Notes: generated by a model not told the origin, from the sequence alone. 64,000 bases of DNA from Sphaerisporangium corydalis (GCF_025506355.1 NZ_JANZYP010000001.1:217932-281931), one strand, 5' to 3'. Positions 25,046-33,819 are shown, counted from the stretch's first letter. Numbers and translations: made by a program.

Positions 25046-25998
25046 GCTTCTCCCCCTTGGTCGGTGGGGCGGGGCCGCGCGTGAACGCGGCGGGCGAACA
25101 GTGCCGCGTCGGCGACACCGGTGTCGGCGAGGGCGATGACACGGGCGTGCGGGTGGGCGGCCTGGGCGATCCGGGCGAGGACGTGCCCGGGGGGCGTCTG
25201 CACGAACAGGGTCGTGCCGAGCTCGCCGAGCAGGGCGGTGACGTCGCGCCAGTTCACCGTGGTCGCGATGCCCCGGGCGAGGTCGTCCAGCACGGCGTCG
25301 GCGTCGTGGAGCAGGCGGCCCGTGGCGTCGCCGGCGTAGGGGACGCCGAGGCGGCGCCGGGGAACCGAGGCGAGGTGCTCGGCCATGGCGCCGGCGACCT
25401 GGCCGAGCAGCGGGCAGTGCGAGGGGACGCTCACGTCCAGGCGGTGCACGCGGCGGGCCCCGGCCTCGGCCGCCGCCGTGGTGAGGCGGTCCAGGGCGCG
25501 GGTGCTGCCGGCCGCCACGACCTGCTGGTCGGTGTCGACGACGGCCAGGTAGACCGGGTCGCCGCCGGTGGACACCGATTCGATCACCCGCCGGGCCTGG
25601 GGCACGGTCAGCCCGAGTACGGCGGCCATGCCGTACCCGCGAGGGTAGGCGTCACGCATCAGCTCGCCCCGGTGGTGTACGGCCACGAGCGCCTCGGCGA
25701 AGGTCAGCGCCCCGGCGGCGACGGCGGCGGGAAAGGCTCCGGCGGAGTGCCCGGCCACCGCGTCGGGCACGGCGCCTTCGTCGGCCAAGGCGCGGGTCGC
25801 GGCGACTCCGGCGACGCAGAGCGCGACCTGCGTGGTCACGGTGGACCGCAACGCCTCCGCGGTGTCCCGCCGGGACGAACCGGGCAGAATCCGCTCCGCC
25901 TCGGCGAGCGTCGCGACGACGGCCGGACAATGCGGCAGATCATGGAGCATCCCGGGCCGCTGCGTGCCTTGCCCGGGATACAAAAAGGCAACACTCAC
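25042..25998 (-). CDS. mdcH: Malonate decarboxylase malonyl transferase subunit (MdcH)
   Basis: A 318-residue malonyl-CoA:ACP-transacylase-like protein. It begins VSVAFLYPGQGTQRPGM and carries the nucleophile motif GHSAGAFPAAVAAGAL and a His in SVPSHCPL. In malonate decarboxylase, MdcH primes the acyl carrier by loading malonyl from malonyl-CoA onto the MdcC prosthetic group. The GTG start at 25998 overlaps the mdcG stop (GTGA). It is last in the mdc operon and ends 4 bp inside the start of the exported hydrolase gene. Confidence 0.9.
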   Translation of the reverse strand: MSVAFLYPGQGTQRPGMLHDLPHCPAVVATLAEAERILPGSSRRDTAEALRSTVTTQVALCVAGVAATRALADEGAVPDAVAGHSAGAFPAAVAAGALTFAEALVAVHHRGELMRDAYPRGYGMAAVLGLTVPQARRVIESVSTGGDPVYLAVVDTDQQVVAAGSTRALDRLTTAAAEAGARRVHRLDVSVPSHCPLLGQVAGAMAEHLASVPRRRLGVPYAGDATGRLLHDADAVLDDLARGIATTVNWRDVTALLGELGTTLFVQTPPGHVLARIAQAAHPHARVIALADTGVADAALFARRVHARPRPTDQGGEA

Positions 25999-26825
25999 GC
26001 GAAGCCCTGCGGGTGCGGGCCCCTGGGCGTCCACGGGTCGTCCACCGGGCGCGGGCCGTGGTCGGTACGGGCCATGGGCGCCCATGGGTCGTCCACCAGG
26101 TGTGGGCCGTGGTCGGTGCGGGCCAGGACGGGGCCGTCGGAGCGGGCCCATTCGGTGAGGGAGACCCCGCCGCAGGGGGTTTCGAGCTGGCAGTCGACCG
26201 TGCCGGGGAGGGCGGCGAAGGCGGCGACCAGCCGAGCGGCCCAAGCCGGCTCCAGCCTGCGCGGGGTCCGGATCAACAGGTCCACATCGCTGCCAAGGTG
26301 GGTGACCGGCTCCCCGGTGGCCAGTTCGAAGCCGAGGCTGCCCGTCGGACCCCAGACGGCGGCGTCCGGCTCGTCCGCGAGGCGGACGGCGATGGCGGCC
26401 AGGGTGGCGGCGAGCCGGGGCAGACGGGGCCGTCGTGCCGCCACCTTCTCGGGCGGCACCGAGCGGATGACCGCGCCGGCGGGCACCAGGACGGCGTGCC
26501 GATGCCGGCGCTCGGGCCCACGCACACCGGCCGGGATGAGACCGGGCGGGTGCGGTGCCCGGCGTACGACGACCCAGGGACAGGCGTCGAGCGACGTGCG
26601 AACCCACTCAGGAAGCGGGCCGCCGAGCGACGCCTGAGCCCACTCAGGAAGCGAATCGCCGAGCGACGCACGGGCCGATTCAGGGAGCGGATCGCCGAGC
26701 GATAACCGGGCCCACGCAGGGAACGGGCCGCCGAGCGACGCCTGAGCCCACTCAGGAAGCGGGCTGTTGAGGGCGGCGGCGCCGGTGAGTCGCAGCAGGT
26801 CGTGCGGGCGGGCGGTCACCTCCAT
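25995..26825 (-). CDS. mdcG: Malonate decarboxylase holo-ACP synthase (MdcG) with repeat expansion
   Basis: A 276-residue nucleotidyltransferase-like enzyme that attaches triphosphoribosyl-dephospho-CoA to the MdcC carrier. The catalytic motif GSDVDLLIR is clear. Near the N-terminus, a 12-residue segment (PLPEWAQASLGG) occurs five times in variant form before the expected DACPWVVVRRAP, where one copy is normal as far as I recall. The repeats are 36 bp each at DNA level and keep the frame. The start at 26825 (MEVTARPHD) overlaps mdcE by 10 bp. Whether the enlarged protein is fully active cannot be told. Confidence 0.87.
   Translation of the reverse strand: MEVTARPHDLLRLTGAAALNSPLPEWAQASLGGPFPAWARLSLGDPLPESARASLGDSLPEWAQASLGGPLPEWVRTSLDACPWVVVRRAPHPPGLIPAGVRGPERRHRHAVLVPAGAVIRSVPPEKVAARRPRLPRLAATLAAIAVRLADEPDAAVWGPTGSLGFELATGEPVTHLGSDVDLLIRTPRRLEPAWAARLVAAFAALPGTVDCQLETPCGGVSLTEWARSDGPVLARTDHGPHLVDDPWAPMARTDHGPRPVDDPWTPRGPHPQGFA
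26582..26761. repeat. 36-bp coding minisatellite in mdcG, five units
   Basis: Units start at 26582, 26618, 26654, 26690 and 26726. Units 2 and 5 are nearly identical, which suggests a recent higher-order duplication. Each encodes 12 residues of the MdcG N-terminal region. Confidence 0.93.
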
Positions 26826-27622
26826 TGCGCGGCGAGCGCCTCGTGGACGCGGCGGGAGGCCGCCCGGGTGTGCCGTGCGCTTGGCGAGGTGAGGCGGCCG
26901 CTCAGGTCGCGGGGTCCCTGACGGGCCCGTCCGACGGCGGCCGCGAGCGCCGCCTTCACCTTCTGGACGTCCTCGGGGGTCGGGTCGCCGGCGTCCTGGA
27001 CGTCCAGGAGTTCGTCGCACAGGCCGAGTTGCGCCCAGTCGGCGACGGCGTAGGACAGCGGCAGGATGCGCCGCCCCAGCTCGTCGAGCTCCTCGATGGT
27101 CCTGCGGGTCACCTTCGCGGCGGCCTCCTTGTGCATGGCATGGATCACCACGCCGGGGTCGTCGAGCGCCAGGATCTGACCGGCCTGCGCGCCGTGCGCC
27201 AGGAACCCGCCCGACAGCGCCGTCCCGACGATCAGCGCGATCACGGGATGCCCGGCGGTGCGGGCGGTGACGTAGGCGTCCGTGGCGACGGCCAGGGCGT
27301 GGTGGATGCCGAGCAGTTCCTCCAGGCGCCCGTACGCCTGGCTGGGCACGTCGACCACGGCGATGACCGGACGGCGGCGTTCGTCGGGCAGGCGGGCGTC
27401 CTCGGTGACGACCCTGGTCACCGCCTCGGCGAGCGACAGCCCTTCGGCGAGACCGACCTCGCCCGCGCGGGCCCGGCGGTAAGGGCTGTCCGGGTCCGGT
27501 ACGACGGCGACCAGGCGGGCGGTGTCGCCGCCCAGGGTGAGATCCGCCGTGATCACCGACGGGATCACCGCGGCCACGTCGCCGTCAGCGAGCGCCCCCG
27601 TCCACTTCCGCCCCCGGCTCAT
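26816..27622 (-). CDS. mdcE: Malonate decarboxylase gamma subunit (MdcE)
   Basis: A 268-residue carboxyltransferase-like subunit of the crotonase superfamily. It has the glycine-rich GTALSGGFLAHGAQA segment and the GRLEELLGIHHALA helix typical of MdcE. With MdcD it decarboxylates malonyl-S-ACP to acetyl-S-ACP. Its start at 27622 (MSRGRKWTGALADGD) sits at the end of a 68-bp tandem duplication of its own 5' end; ATGA couples it to the small duplicated ORF ahead. Confidence 0.9.
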   Translation of the reverse strand: MSRGRKWTGALADGDVAAVIPSVITADLTLGGDTARLVAVVPDPDSPYRRARAGEVGLAEGLSLAEAVTRVVTEDARLPDERRRPVIAVVDVPSQAYGRLEELLGIHHALAVATDAYVTARTAGHPVIALIVGTALSGGFLAHGAQAGQILALDDPGVVIHAMHKEAAAKVTRRTIEELDELGRRILPLSYAVADWAQLGLCDELLDVQDAGDPTPEDVQKVKAALAAAVGRARQGPRDLSGRLTSPSARHTRAASRRVHEALAAQWR

Positions 27623-27690
27623 CGCCCCTCCCCAACGGCGGTCACGTCGCCGTCGGCGAGCGCCCGCGTCCAGTTCCGGCCCCGGCTCAT
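27619..27690 (-). CDS. Duplicated 5' end of mdcE forming a 23-residue ORF
   Basis: The ORF begins MSRGRNWTRALADGDVTAV, nearly identical to the mdcE N-terminus, then stops after 23 residues. Its ATG overlaps the mdcD stop (ATGA) and its stop overlaps the mdcE start (ATGA). The original mdcE start probably overlapped mdcD directly; a 68-bp tandem duplication, not a multiple of three, produced this decoy ORF, which now serves only as a coupling bridge. Confidence 0.8.
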   Translation of the reverse strand: MSRGRNWTRALADGDVTAVGEGR

Positions 27691-28580
27691 TGAGCGTCCC
27701 CCTCCTGCGGTGACGCCGTCGCCCAGGCGGCCGCGAGGCCGGACGGCTCCGGCGGGTCGGCCGGGTCGACGGCGTGGAGGTGGGCCCGCAGCTCGCCGAG
27801 CCGTTGGGAGCGGTGCTCGGCGGGCACGCCTTGTGCCACGGCGTCGATCACGGCGGATCGGATGGCGGTGACGTCGTCCAGGACCAGCGTGTCGGCCAGT
27901 GCGGTGCCCGTGCGCTGCGTGCCGCCGTCGATCGACCAGATCAGCGGGTGGTCGGAGGCGTCGAACTCGGCGGCGCCCGCCTCGGACTCGATCACCTGGG
28001 GGCCGTCGAGCCCGAGACGGCCCTCCCTGGTCATGATCAGCCGGGTGCACAGGCCGGCGGCGATGCTCATGCCGCCGAAGCAGCCCAGCGCTCCGGCGAT
28101 CACCCCGATGACGGGCTGAAGGGGACGCAGCTCCAGCAGCGCCGAGCACACCTCCGCGACCGTGGCCAGGCCCAGGTTGGCCTCCTCCAGGCGGACACCT
28201 CCGGTCTCCAGCAGCAGGATCGCGGCCGTCGGGGTGCCGTCGCGGTTGTCCCCGGCGGCCAGGGACAGCGCGGCGGCGATCTTCGCCCCAGAGACCTCGC
28301 CGACCCCGCCGCCCCGGAATGCCTGTTCGACGGCGATCACGACGGCCGGCCGCCCGTCCAGCCGTCCCTTGACCACGATGACGCCGTCGTCGGACTCCGG
28401 GACGACACCCTGGGGTTCCAGCCAGGGCGACTCGATCCGGTCGAAGGGACCGCACAGCTCGCGGGCGGTGCCGGTGTCGAGCAGCGCGACGGCGCGCGCC
28501 CGCGCGCCCAGCTCGATGAAACTGGCGCGGTCGAGCAGCGCCCGCCAGTCCGCGTAGACGTCGTGCGTCCTGGACGTCAT
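27687..28580 (-). CDS. mdcD: Malonate decarboxylase beta subunit (MdcD)
   Basis: A 297-residue biotin-independent malonate decarboxylase subunit beta. It is an acyl-CoA carboxyltransferase-like protein with SFIELGARARAVALLDTGT, IAVEQAFRGGGVGEVSGAKIAAAL and GGVRLEEANLGL. It pairs with MdcE to form the decarboxylase that acts on the malonyl-charged carrier. The ATG at 28580 overlaps the mdcC stop by ATGA. Confidence 0.92.
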   Translation of the reverse strand: MTSRTHDVYADWRALLDRASFIELGARARAVALLDTGTARELCGPFDRIESPWLEPQGVVPESDDGVIVVKGRLDGRPAVVIAVEQAFRGGGVGEVSGAKIAAALSLAAGDNRDGTPTAAILLLETGGVRLEEANLGLATVAEVCSALLELRPLQPVIGVIAGALGCFGGMSIAAGLCTRLIMTREGRLGLDGPQVIESEAGAAEFDASDHPLIWSIDGGTQRTGTALADTLVLDDVTAIRSAVIDAVAQGVPAEHRSQRLGELRAHLHAVDPADPPEPSGLAAAWATASPQEGDAQ

Positions 28581-28897
28581 GTCCGGCTCTCCTCGATGGC
28601 CTGCCGTAGGCGCAGGGTGACCACTCCTGGGGTGGCTCCGAAGTCGTTGAGCTCGAAGTTCCCGGCGACGCGGTGGCGGGCGAAGAACCGCTCCAGCACG
28701 GTTCGCCATACTGTGTCGAACCCGTCGACGCTGGTGCGTACGCGCACCCGGGCGACGGGGGCCGGCTCCGGGGTGACCAGGACCTCCAGGTCCCCAGAGC
28801 CGACCACCCCGGTGTGCGCCCGCCGGGCGGGCGGCCGGTCGGCGGGGAACTCGTAGTTCAGTGTTCGCACGGGCGTACCTCTCGTCAGGTCCGGCAT
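28577..28897 (-). CDS. mdcC: Malonate decarboxylase acyl carrier subunit (MdcC)
   Basis: A 106-residue acyl carrier protein (delta subunit). The prosthetic-group attachment motif GVVGSGDLEVL is present, with the modified Ser at residue 34. The C-terminal part, GNFELNDFGATPGVVTLRLRQAIEE, is also typical. It carries acetyl and malonyl groups on 2'-(5''-phosphoribosyl)-3'-dephospho-CoA, made by MdcB and attached by MdcG. Start at 28897 overlaps the mdcB stop (TGATG). Confidence 0.9.
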   Translation of the reverse strand: MPDLTRGTPVRTLNYEFPADRPPARRAHTGVVGSGDLEVLVTPEPAPVARVRVRTSVDGFDTVWRTVLERFFARHRVAGNFELNDFGATPGVVTLRLRQAIEESRT

Positions 28898-29964
28898 CAA
28901 GCCTCCGGTCCGGGGAACGGGATCCGGCCACCTCCCGTCCGGGAATCGGTCTCCGGCCCTCCGGTCCGGGGGACGGGGTCCGGCCCTCCGGTCCAAGGGG
29001 CGCAGTACGGCCCTCCGGTCCAGGGGGCGGGGTACGGCCACGGCACCAGGCCTGCGGTCCGGGGGACGGTCTCCGGCCCTTCCGTCCGGGAATCGGTTTC
29101 GGGCCACGGCACCATGTCCAGGAAGAGTGCGGCGGCCAGCAGGTCGGCGCTTCCGCCTGGCGACAGCCGTCGTGCCGTGCACTGCCCGTCCAGTTCGGCG
29201 AGGGCCGCGCGGCCGGGGGCCGTGCCCGCTCCCCCCTCGGCCAGGACACGCTCGGCGCCGGAGCGCACGACGCGCAGGCCTTCGGGGCCGCCGCGATGCA
29301 GGACGCAGGTGTCGTCCAGGAGGCTCATCACCTCCAGCAACGCGTCCAGCCGGGCCACCTCCTCGGTGCGCCCGGCCGCCCTGGCACGGCGCAGTCGCGG
29401 CAGGGCGACCTCGATGACGTGCGGGAAGCCGGCCTCGGCCTCACCGCCGGCGCCCCGCGCCCCGTACCGGCGCCGGGCCCGCTCGCCATGCGAGACCCGG
29501 CCCCCGGGGAGGTACCGGTCGGGCAGGGCGGCCAGGCCGGCCGCGCGGCAGGCGGCCTCCCGCTCGTCGCCCGCGCCGACGGCGGCGGCGACCAGCAGCC
29601 CGAGCGCCCACAGCGCGCCCCGGTGGGTGTTCACCCCACGGGTGGTCCGCAGCATGGCCACCTCGCCGGCACGGCCGAGCCGCCCCAGCTCCTCCCGCAG
29701 CTCGCGGAGCGCGGCGTCGGTGTTCGTTCGTGCGGCTGTGGCGGCGGCGGATCGGAACGTGGGGCGCAGTGACTCGGCGGAGGCCAGGAGGAGCGGCAGG
29801 TTCATGTCGTGGTGGGCGCCCGGTCCTCGGCGGTCCGTCAGGCCGGGCTTGGGAGTCAGCCACGCCTCCTGGCGGAGCGCCCGGACGGCCAGGCCGGCGA
29901 GCACGGCGGGGGACGGTCGCGACGCCCGTGAACGCGCCACGGGCCGGTCACCGATGACGGTCAT
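28897..29964 (-). CDS. mdcB: Triphosphoribosyl-dephospho-CoA synthase (MdcB) with repetitive C-terminal tail
   Basis: A 355-residue protein of the CitG/MdcB family, which makes the carrier prosthetic group from dephospho-CoA and ATP. The core carries EAWLTPKPGLTDRRGPGAHHDMN, RTTRGVNTHRGALWALG and, near the end of the catalytic part, DLLAAALFLD. After that the expected protein end is extended by about 65 residues of Pro/Gly/Thr repeats (units like PRTGGPETDS and PWTGGP), encoded by a 27-bp minisatellite. The tail has no known role. A 6-bp gap separates it from mdcA. Confidence 0.88.
   Translation of the reverse strand: MTVIGDRPVARSRASRPSPAVLAGLAVRALRQEAWLTPKPGLTDRRGPGAHHDMNLPLLLASAESLRPTFRSAAATAARTNTDAALRELREELGRLGRAGEVAMLRTTRGVNTHRGALWALGLLVAAAVGAGDEREAACRAAGLAALPDRYLPGGRVSHGERARRRYGARGAGGEAEAGFPHVIEVALPRLRRARAAGRTEEVARLDALLEVMSLLDDTCVLHRGGPEGLRVVRSGAERVLAEGGAGTAPGRAALAELDGQCTARRLSPGGSADLLAAALFLDMVPWPETDSRTEGPETVPRTAGLVPWPYPAPWTGGPYCAPWTGGPDPVPRTGGPETDSRTGGGRIPFPGPEA
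28901..29103. repeat. 27-bp coding minisatellite in the mdcB 3' end
   Basis: Clear 27-bp units start at 28957, 28984 and 29011, sharing CCCTCCGGTCC; diverged units flank them on both sides (28901-28956, 29038-29103), one enlarged by 12 bp. The stop codon and mdcC start lie just beyond the array. Confidence 0.88.
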
Positions 29965-29970
29965 CGCCGG

Positions 29971-31623
29971 TCACCACGTCCGGAACCCGGCGGGCGGATC
30001 GTACAGGCCGCCGGACCAGGCCACGAGGTCCTCGATGCCGCGAGCCGCCAGCAGGGAGCGGTCGGCCCTGCGGACGTCGACCTTGAGGTCCTCGGGCAGC
30101 GCCACCAGGCCGTCACGGCGCAGTTCCTCCACCCGCCGCTCGGTCATGTCACGGCCGACCGGCGTGGCGCCCGCGATCGCGGCCAGCGCTTCGCATCGTT
30201 CGGACAGGCTGGTGGCCTTGTAGAGATAGGCGACCCCCTCCTCGGTCACCACATGGCTGACGTCGTCGCCGTAGATCATGATCGGCGGGATGGGCATGCC
30301 GGCGTCCTTGCCGACCTGGATCGCGTCCAGGGACTCCACGAACGCCGGGGTGCCGCCGGAGCGGAAGGTCTGCGTGATCTGCACGACGAGCTTGCGCCCC
30401 CGCAGCGCGGGCGCCTCGCCGGTCGGCAGGCTCAGCCAGGCGGCGGAGGCGTGCCGGCGGCCGTGCGGATCGTGTCCCATGTTGGGGGCCCCGCCGAACC
30501 CGGCCAGGCGGCCCTCGGTGACCGTCGAGGAGTTCGCGCGCGCGTCGATCTGCAGCGAGGAGCCGATGAACATGTCCACGGCGTACTGGCCCGCGAGCTG
30601 GCACAGTACCCGGTTGGACCGGAGCGATCCGTCCCTGCCGGTGAAGAACACGTCCGGGCGGGCGGCGACGTATCGCTCGGTGCCCGGTTCCCCGCCGAAG
30701 CAGTGCACCGACTCGACCCAGCCGCTCTCGATGGCGGGGATCAGCGTCGGGTGCGGGTTGAGCGTCCAGTGCTTGCAGATCTTGCCGCGCAGGCCGAGCT
30801 CCTCGCCGTAGGTGGGCAGGATGAGCTCGATCGCGGCGGTGTCGTAGCCGATCCCGTGGTTCAGCGTGGTCACGCCGTGCCGTTCGTAGACGCCGCGCAG
30901 CGCCAGCATGGCCATGAGGATCTCCACCTGGCCGATGTGGCGGGGGTCGCGGGTGAACAACGGCTCCAGCGCGAACGGCCGGGGGCTCTCCACGACCAGG
31001 TCCACCCAGTCGCCGGGGATGTCCACCCGGGTCACGTGATCCACCAGCTCGTTGACCTGGACCAGGACCACGCCGTCGTGGAACGCCACCGCCTCGGCGA
31101 TGGTCGGGGTGTCCTCGGTGGCCGGGCCGGTGTACAGGTTCCCGTCGCGGTCGGCCTGCTCGGCGCACAGCAGCGCGACGTCGGGGGTGAGGTCGACGAA
31201 CATCCGCGCGTACAGCTCGACGTAGGTGTGGATCGCCCCGACGTCGACCTTTCCGTCGGCGAGCAACTGCGCCATGCGCGTGCTCTGCGGGCCGGCGTAG
31301 GAGAAGTCGAGACGGCGGGCGACGCCGCGCTCGAAGACGTCGAGGTGCTCGCGCAGGCTGATCGAGGAGATCAGCAGGTGGAGGTCGTGGACCACCTCGG
31401 GATCGCAGCCGGCCAGCGCCTCGGCGAGGAAGTCCGCCTGTTTCTGGTTGTCGCCCTCCAGGGCCACCCGGTCGCCGGGACGCAGCAACGCCTGCAGGGC
31501 GTCGCGTATCCGCCCGGCGGCGAGGACCCGGCCGGAGGTGAGGGATCGCACCGCTTCCAGCCGCTCGCGCTTCGCGGTCCGCCGCTGGGTCCAGTCCCGG
31601 GTGACCGCCGTCGTGAGTATCAC
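29971..31623 (-). CDS. mdcA: Malonate decarboxylase alpha subunit (MdcA)
   Basis: A 550-residue CoA-transferase-like subunit that exchanges acetyl for malonyl on the carrier, releasing acetate. Family sequence is clear: RPGDRVALEGDNQKQADFL near residue 55, LNHGIGYDTAAIELILPTYGE, GLRGKICKHWTLNPHPT, and HCFGGEPGTERYV. The GTG at 31623 is chosen because GGGGG sits 6 nt upstream; an ATG at 31665 would add 14 unusual residues. It is the first gene of a seven-gene operon with all steps for malonate to acetate plus CO2. No transporter or LysR-type regulator for malonate is adjacent. Confidence 0.92.
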   Translation of the reverse strand: MILTTAVTRDWTQRRTAKRERLEAVRSLTSGRVLAAGRIRDALQALLRPGDRVALEGDNQKQADFLAEALAGCDPEVVHDLHLLISSISLREHLDVFERGVARRLDFSYAGPQSTRMAQLLADGKVDVGAIHTYVELYARMFVDLTPDVALLCAEQADRDGNLYTGPATEDTPTIAEAVAFHDGVVLVQVNELVDHVTRVDIPGDWVDLVVESPRPFALEPLFTRDPRHIGQVEILMAMLALRGVYERHGVTTLNHGIGYDTAAIELILPTYGEELGLRGKICKHWTLNPHPTLIPAIESGWVESVHCFGGEPGTERYVAARPDVFFTGRDGSLRSNRVLCQLAGQYAVDMFIGSSLQIDARANSSTVTEGRLAGFGGAPNMGHDPHGRRHASAAWLSLPTGEAPALRGRKLVVQITQTFRSGGTPAFVESLDAIQVGKDAGMPIPPIMIYGDDVSHVVTEEGVAYLYKATSLSERCEALAAIAGATPVGRDMTERRVEELRRDGLVALPEDLKVDVRRADRSLLAARGIEDLVAWSGGLYDPPAGFRTW

Positions 31624-31840
31624 CAAAAGCCCCCAATTGCGCTCCTGGAGTCCGGTACCTCGCAAATGGGGAGAATTAACTCAAATACCAATAAAATCTC
31701 CCATTGTACGAAACGGCAGGGCCGGGTTCCGGCAGATGCCCGCCCCGGTGCCGGGCGGGTGCCAGCGTCCTGCCAGGAGTCCGCCAGCCACGGCCGCCAG
31801 GCTCAGGCGTCAGGTCGGGAACGGCAGGAGGAGACGCGTG

Positions 31841-32683
31841 ATGGGCAGGAAGACGGCGGAGATCGCCTGGCGGAACGGCATGGTGGCCTCCCGGGACGGG
31901 ACGGCGATCAGCTTCCTCAGCACCGGGCGCGGGCCGGGGCTGGTGGTGATCCCTGGCAACAACCGCCGCGCCCACCACTACGAGGCCCTGGCCCGCGAGC
32001 TGTCCGGGACGTTCACCGTCCACGTGATCGATCGGCGGGGCCGGGGGCTGAGCGGACCGCAGGGGCCGGGCTACCGGATCGACGACGAGGTGGACGACGC
32101 CCTCGCCGTGATGGACCACACCGGGACCGAGCTGCTCTTCGGGCACAGCTACGGCGGCCTGGCCGCCCTGCGCCTGGCGCTCAGGCGGCGCGTCGCGCGC
32201 CTGGTGGCGTACGAGCCGGGCGTCAGCGTCCACGGGTCGTTCGACGGGAGCTGGCTGCCGGAGTTCACCGCGCTGCTCGCCCAGGGCAGGAAGGGCGCCG
32301 CGATGGCCACGTTCCTCAAGCGCACCGGCCTGTCCCCGATCGGCGACGCCCCGATGCCGGTGTTCCGGGTCCTGGCCTTCCTGCTGCTCCATGGGTCCGA
32401 CGGTGCCGAGACCCGCGCGATGATGCCGACGACGCCGGCCGAGATGGGCGAGATCGTCCGCCTGGACGGAGACGGCCGCGAGTACGCGCGGATCACCTCC
32501 CCGGTCCTGCTGCTGGGCGGCTCCAAGAGCCCCGCGTACCTGACGACCCCGCTGCTGGCGGACCTGGCCCGCGGCATGCCGGACGCCCGCCACCTGATCA
32601 TGGAGGGCCTCGACCACAACGCGCCCGACCTGAACGCCCCCGCCGTGGTCGCCGGCCAGATCACGGCCTTCGCCCACTGGTGA
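31841..32683 (+). CDS. Alpha/beta hydrolase
   Basis: A 280-residue cytoplasmic hydrolase. It reads MGRKTAEIAWRNGMVASRDG, then PGLVVIPGNNRRAHHYEALA (an HG-type oxyanion loop replaced by PGN), the nucleophile elbow LFGHSYGGLAAL and a His in MEGLDHNAPDL. AGGAGGAG 7 nt upstream supports the ATG at 31841; a GTG at 31838 is equally in frame. It is divergent from mdcA across an AT-richer stretch (about 31660-31725) that must hold promoters for both. Relation to malonate metabolism is unknown. Confidence 0.82.
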   Translation: MGRKTAEIAWRNGMVASRDGTAISFLSTGRGPGLVVIPGNNRRAHHYEALARELSGTFTVHVIDRRGRGLSGPQGPGYRIDDEVDDALAVMDHTGTELLFGHSYGGLAALRLALRRRVARLVAYEPGVSVHGSFDGSWLPEFTALLAQGRKGAAMATFLKRTGLSPIGDAPMPVFRVLAFLLLHGSDGAETRAMMPTTPAEMGEIVRLDGDGREYARITSPVLLLGGSKSPAYLTTPLLADLARGMPDARHLIMEGLDHNAPDLNAPAVVAGQITAFAHW

Positions 32684-32821
32684 GCCCCCGGGGTCTCCCG
32701 ACCGCCCCGCCCGGTTCGTCCGTCTGAGGGAACCCGTTGCGTACCTGATCATCCGTCACCGATGATGGGGCCGGATCCATCCGCAGGTTCGTCGATCGTG
32801 CAGATGATCGGGAGGCCGGAG

Positions 32822-33730
32822 ATGAGCACGCGCGTCTTGGTCGTGGCCCTGTCCGGGGTCGTCGCCGTGCTCCTGGTGGTGATCGTCATCCTGGTCGCCG
32901 GTCGCGGTGACGGCGGAGAGCGGGCCTCGGCCCCTCGGACGGCCACCCCGGCGACCGTGACCGCCACCCCGGCGTCACCCGCCCCGGTGACCCCGGCGCC
33001 TGTGCGGAGCTGGGACAAGGGACGGTGCCTGGACGTGGTGGCCGTCGAGGACACCCCGGGCCCCGCCGGCGTGGTGCCCTGCGAGTCCCCCGGGGCGCGG
33101 TCGAAGATCATCGCCCTGGCCGCGAACGCGCCGGCCGGATGCCCGCCGCCGACCGACGCCTCCCGCGAGGTCCCGGCCGCCGCCGGCGGGACCGAGGGGC
33201 GCGGCGCCTGCCTGCGCAACCTCGCCGGCCCGCATGCCGGCGATCCGGGCAAGGGCGGCGGCATCCTGCGCGTCGGCGACTGCGTCTACATCGCCGAGCC
33301 GTCCGACACCAAGGACACCCACCCCCAGGAACGCCCCTGCACCGACAAATGGGGCCCGGGCAAGATCTACGGCTTCTACAAGAAGAAGTCGCAGTGCAAG
33401 TACCCCAGCGGCTATTACGACGACCATTACACCAATCGTCGCGACCACTCCAGCAAGCCCGTCATCTGCACCACAGAGGGCTATGACGTCGTGGACCCCG
33501 GCGCGCACTACGCCAAGGGCATCTGCGTGCGCAAGCCACGGACCTTCGCCAGTGGCCTGCCGGGCGCGCGGACCGTCGTCGGGGACCTGGACAAGATCTC
33601 GTGCGGCGCCAAGAAGGCGTGGTCCAAGGTCGTCGCCACCGTGAGCCACTCGGAATGCCCGAGGGGCACGACGAGCACGCTGGTCGACACCCACTGGTAC
33701 CCCAGCACCACCTGCCTGCGAAAACTGTGA
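32822..33730 (+). CDS. Membrane-anchored extracytoplasmic protein, unknown function
   Basis: A 302-residue protein. MSTRVLVVALSGVVAVLLVV is one N-terminal membrane anchor, followed by a Thr/Pro/Ala linker (TPATVTATPASPAPVTPAP). A long extracytoplasmic domain with about ten Cys follows, with paired contexts such as GRCLDVV, VVPCESPG, RVGDCVYIAEP, QERPCTDKW and TTCLRKL. Disulfide bonding outside the cell is likely. The layout recalls LppU/SCO3897-type proteins, but I am not sure of the family. GGAGG lies 6 nt before the ATG. Confidence 0.7.
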   Translation: MSTRVLVVALSGVVAVLLVVIVILVAGRGDGGERASAPRTATPATVTATPASPAPVTPAPVRSWDKGRCLDVVAVEDTPGPAGVVPCESPGARSKIIALAANAPAGCPPPTDASREVPAAAGGTEGRGACLRNLAGPHAGDPGKGGGILRVGDCVYIAEPSDTKDTHPQERPCTDKWGPGKIYGFYKKKSQCKYPSGYYDDHYTNRRDHSSKPVICTTEGYDVVDPGAHYAKGICVRKPRTFASGLPGARTVVGDLDKISCGAKKAWSKVVATVSHSECPRGTTSTLVDTHWYPSTTCLRKL

Positions 33731-33819
33731 TCCCACGCCCAAAGTGACCGGATCGGCCCGCGGCGGGCCGGCCCGTTGACTAGGAGTGACAGGGACAGGA
33801 TGAAATGCCCGCCACGACC

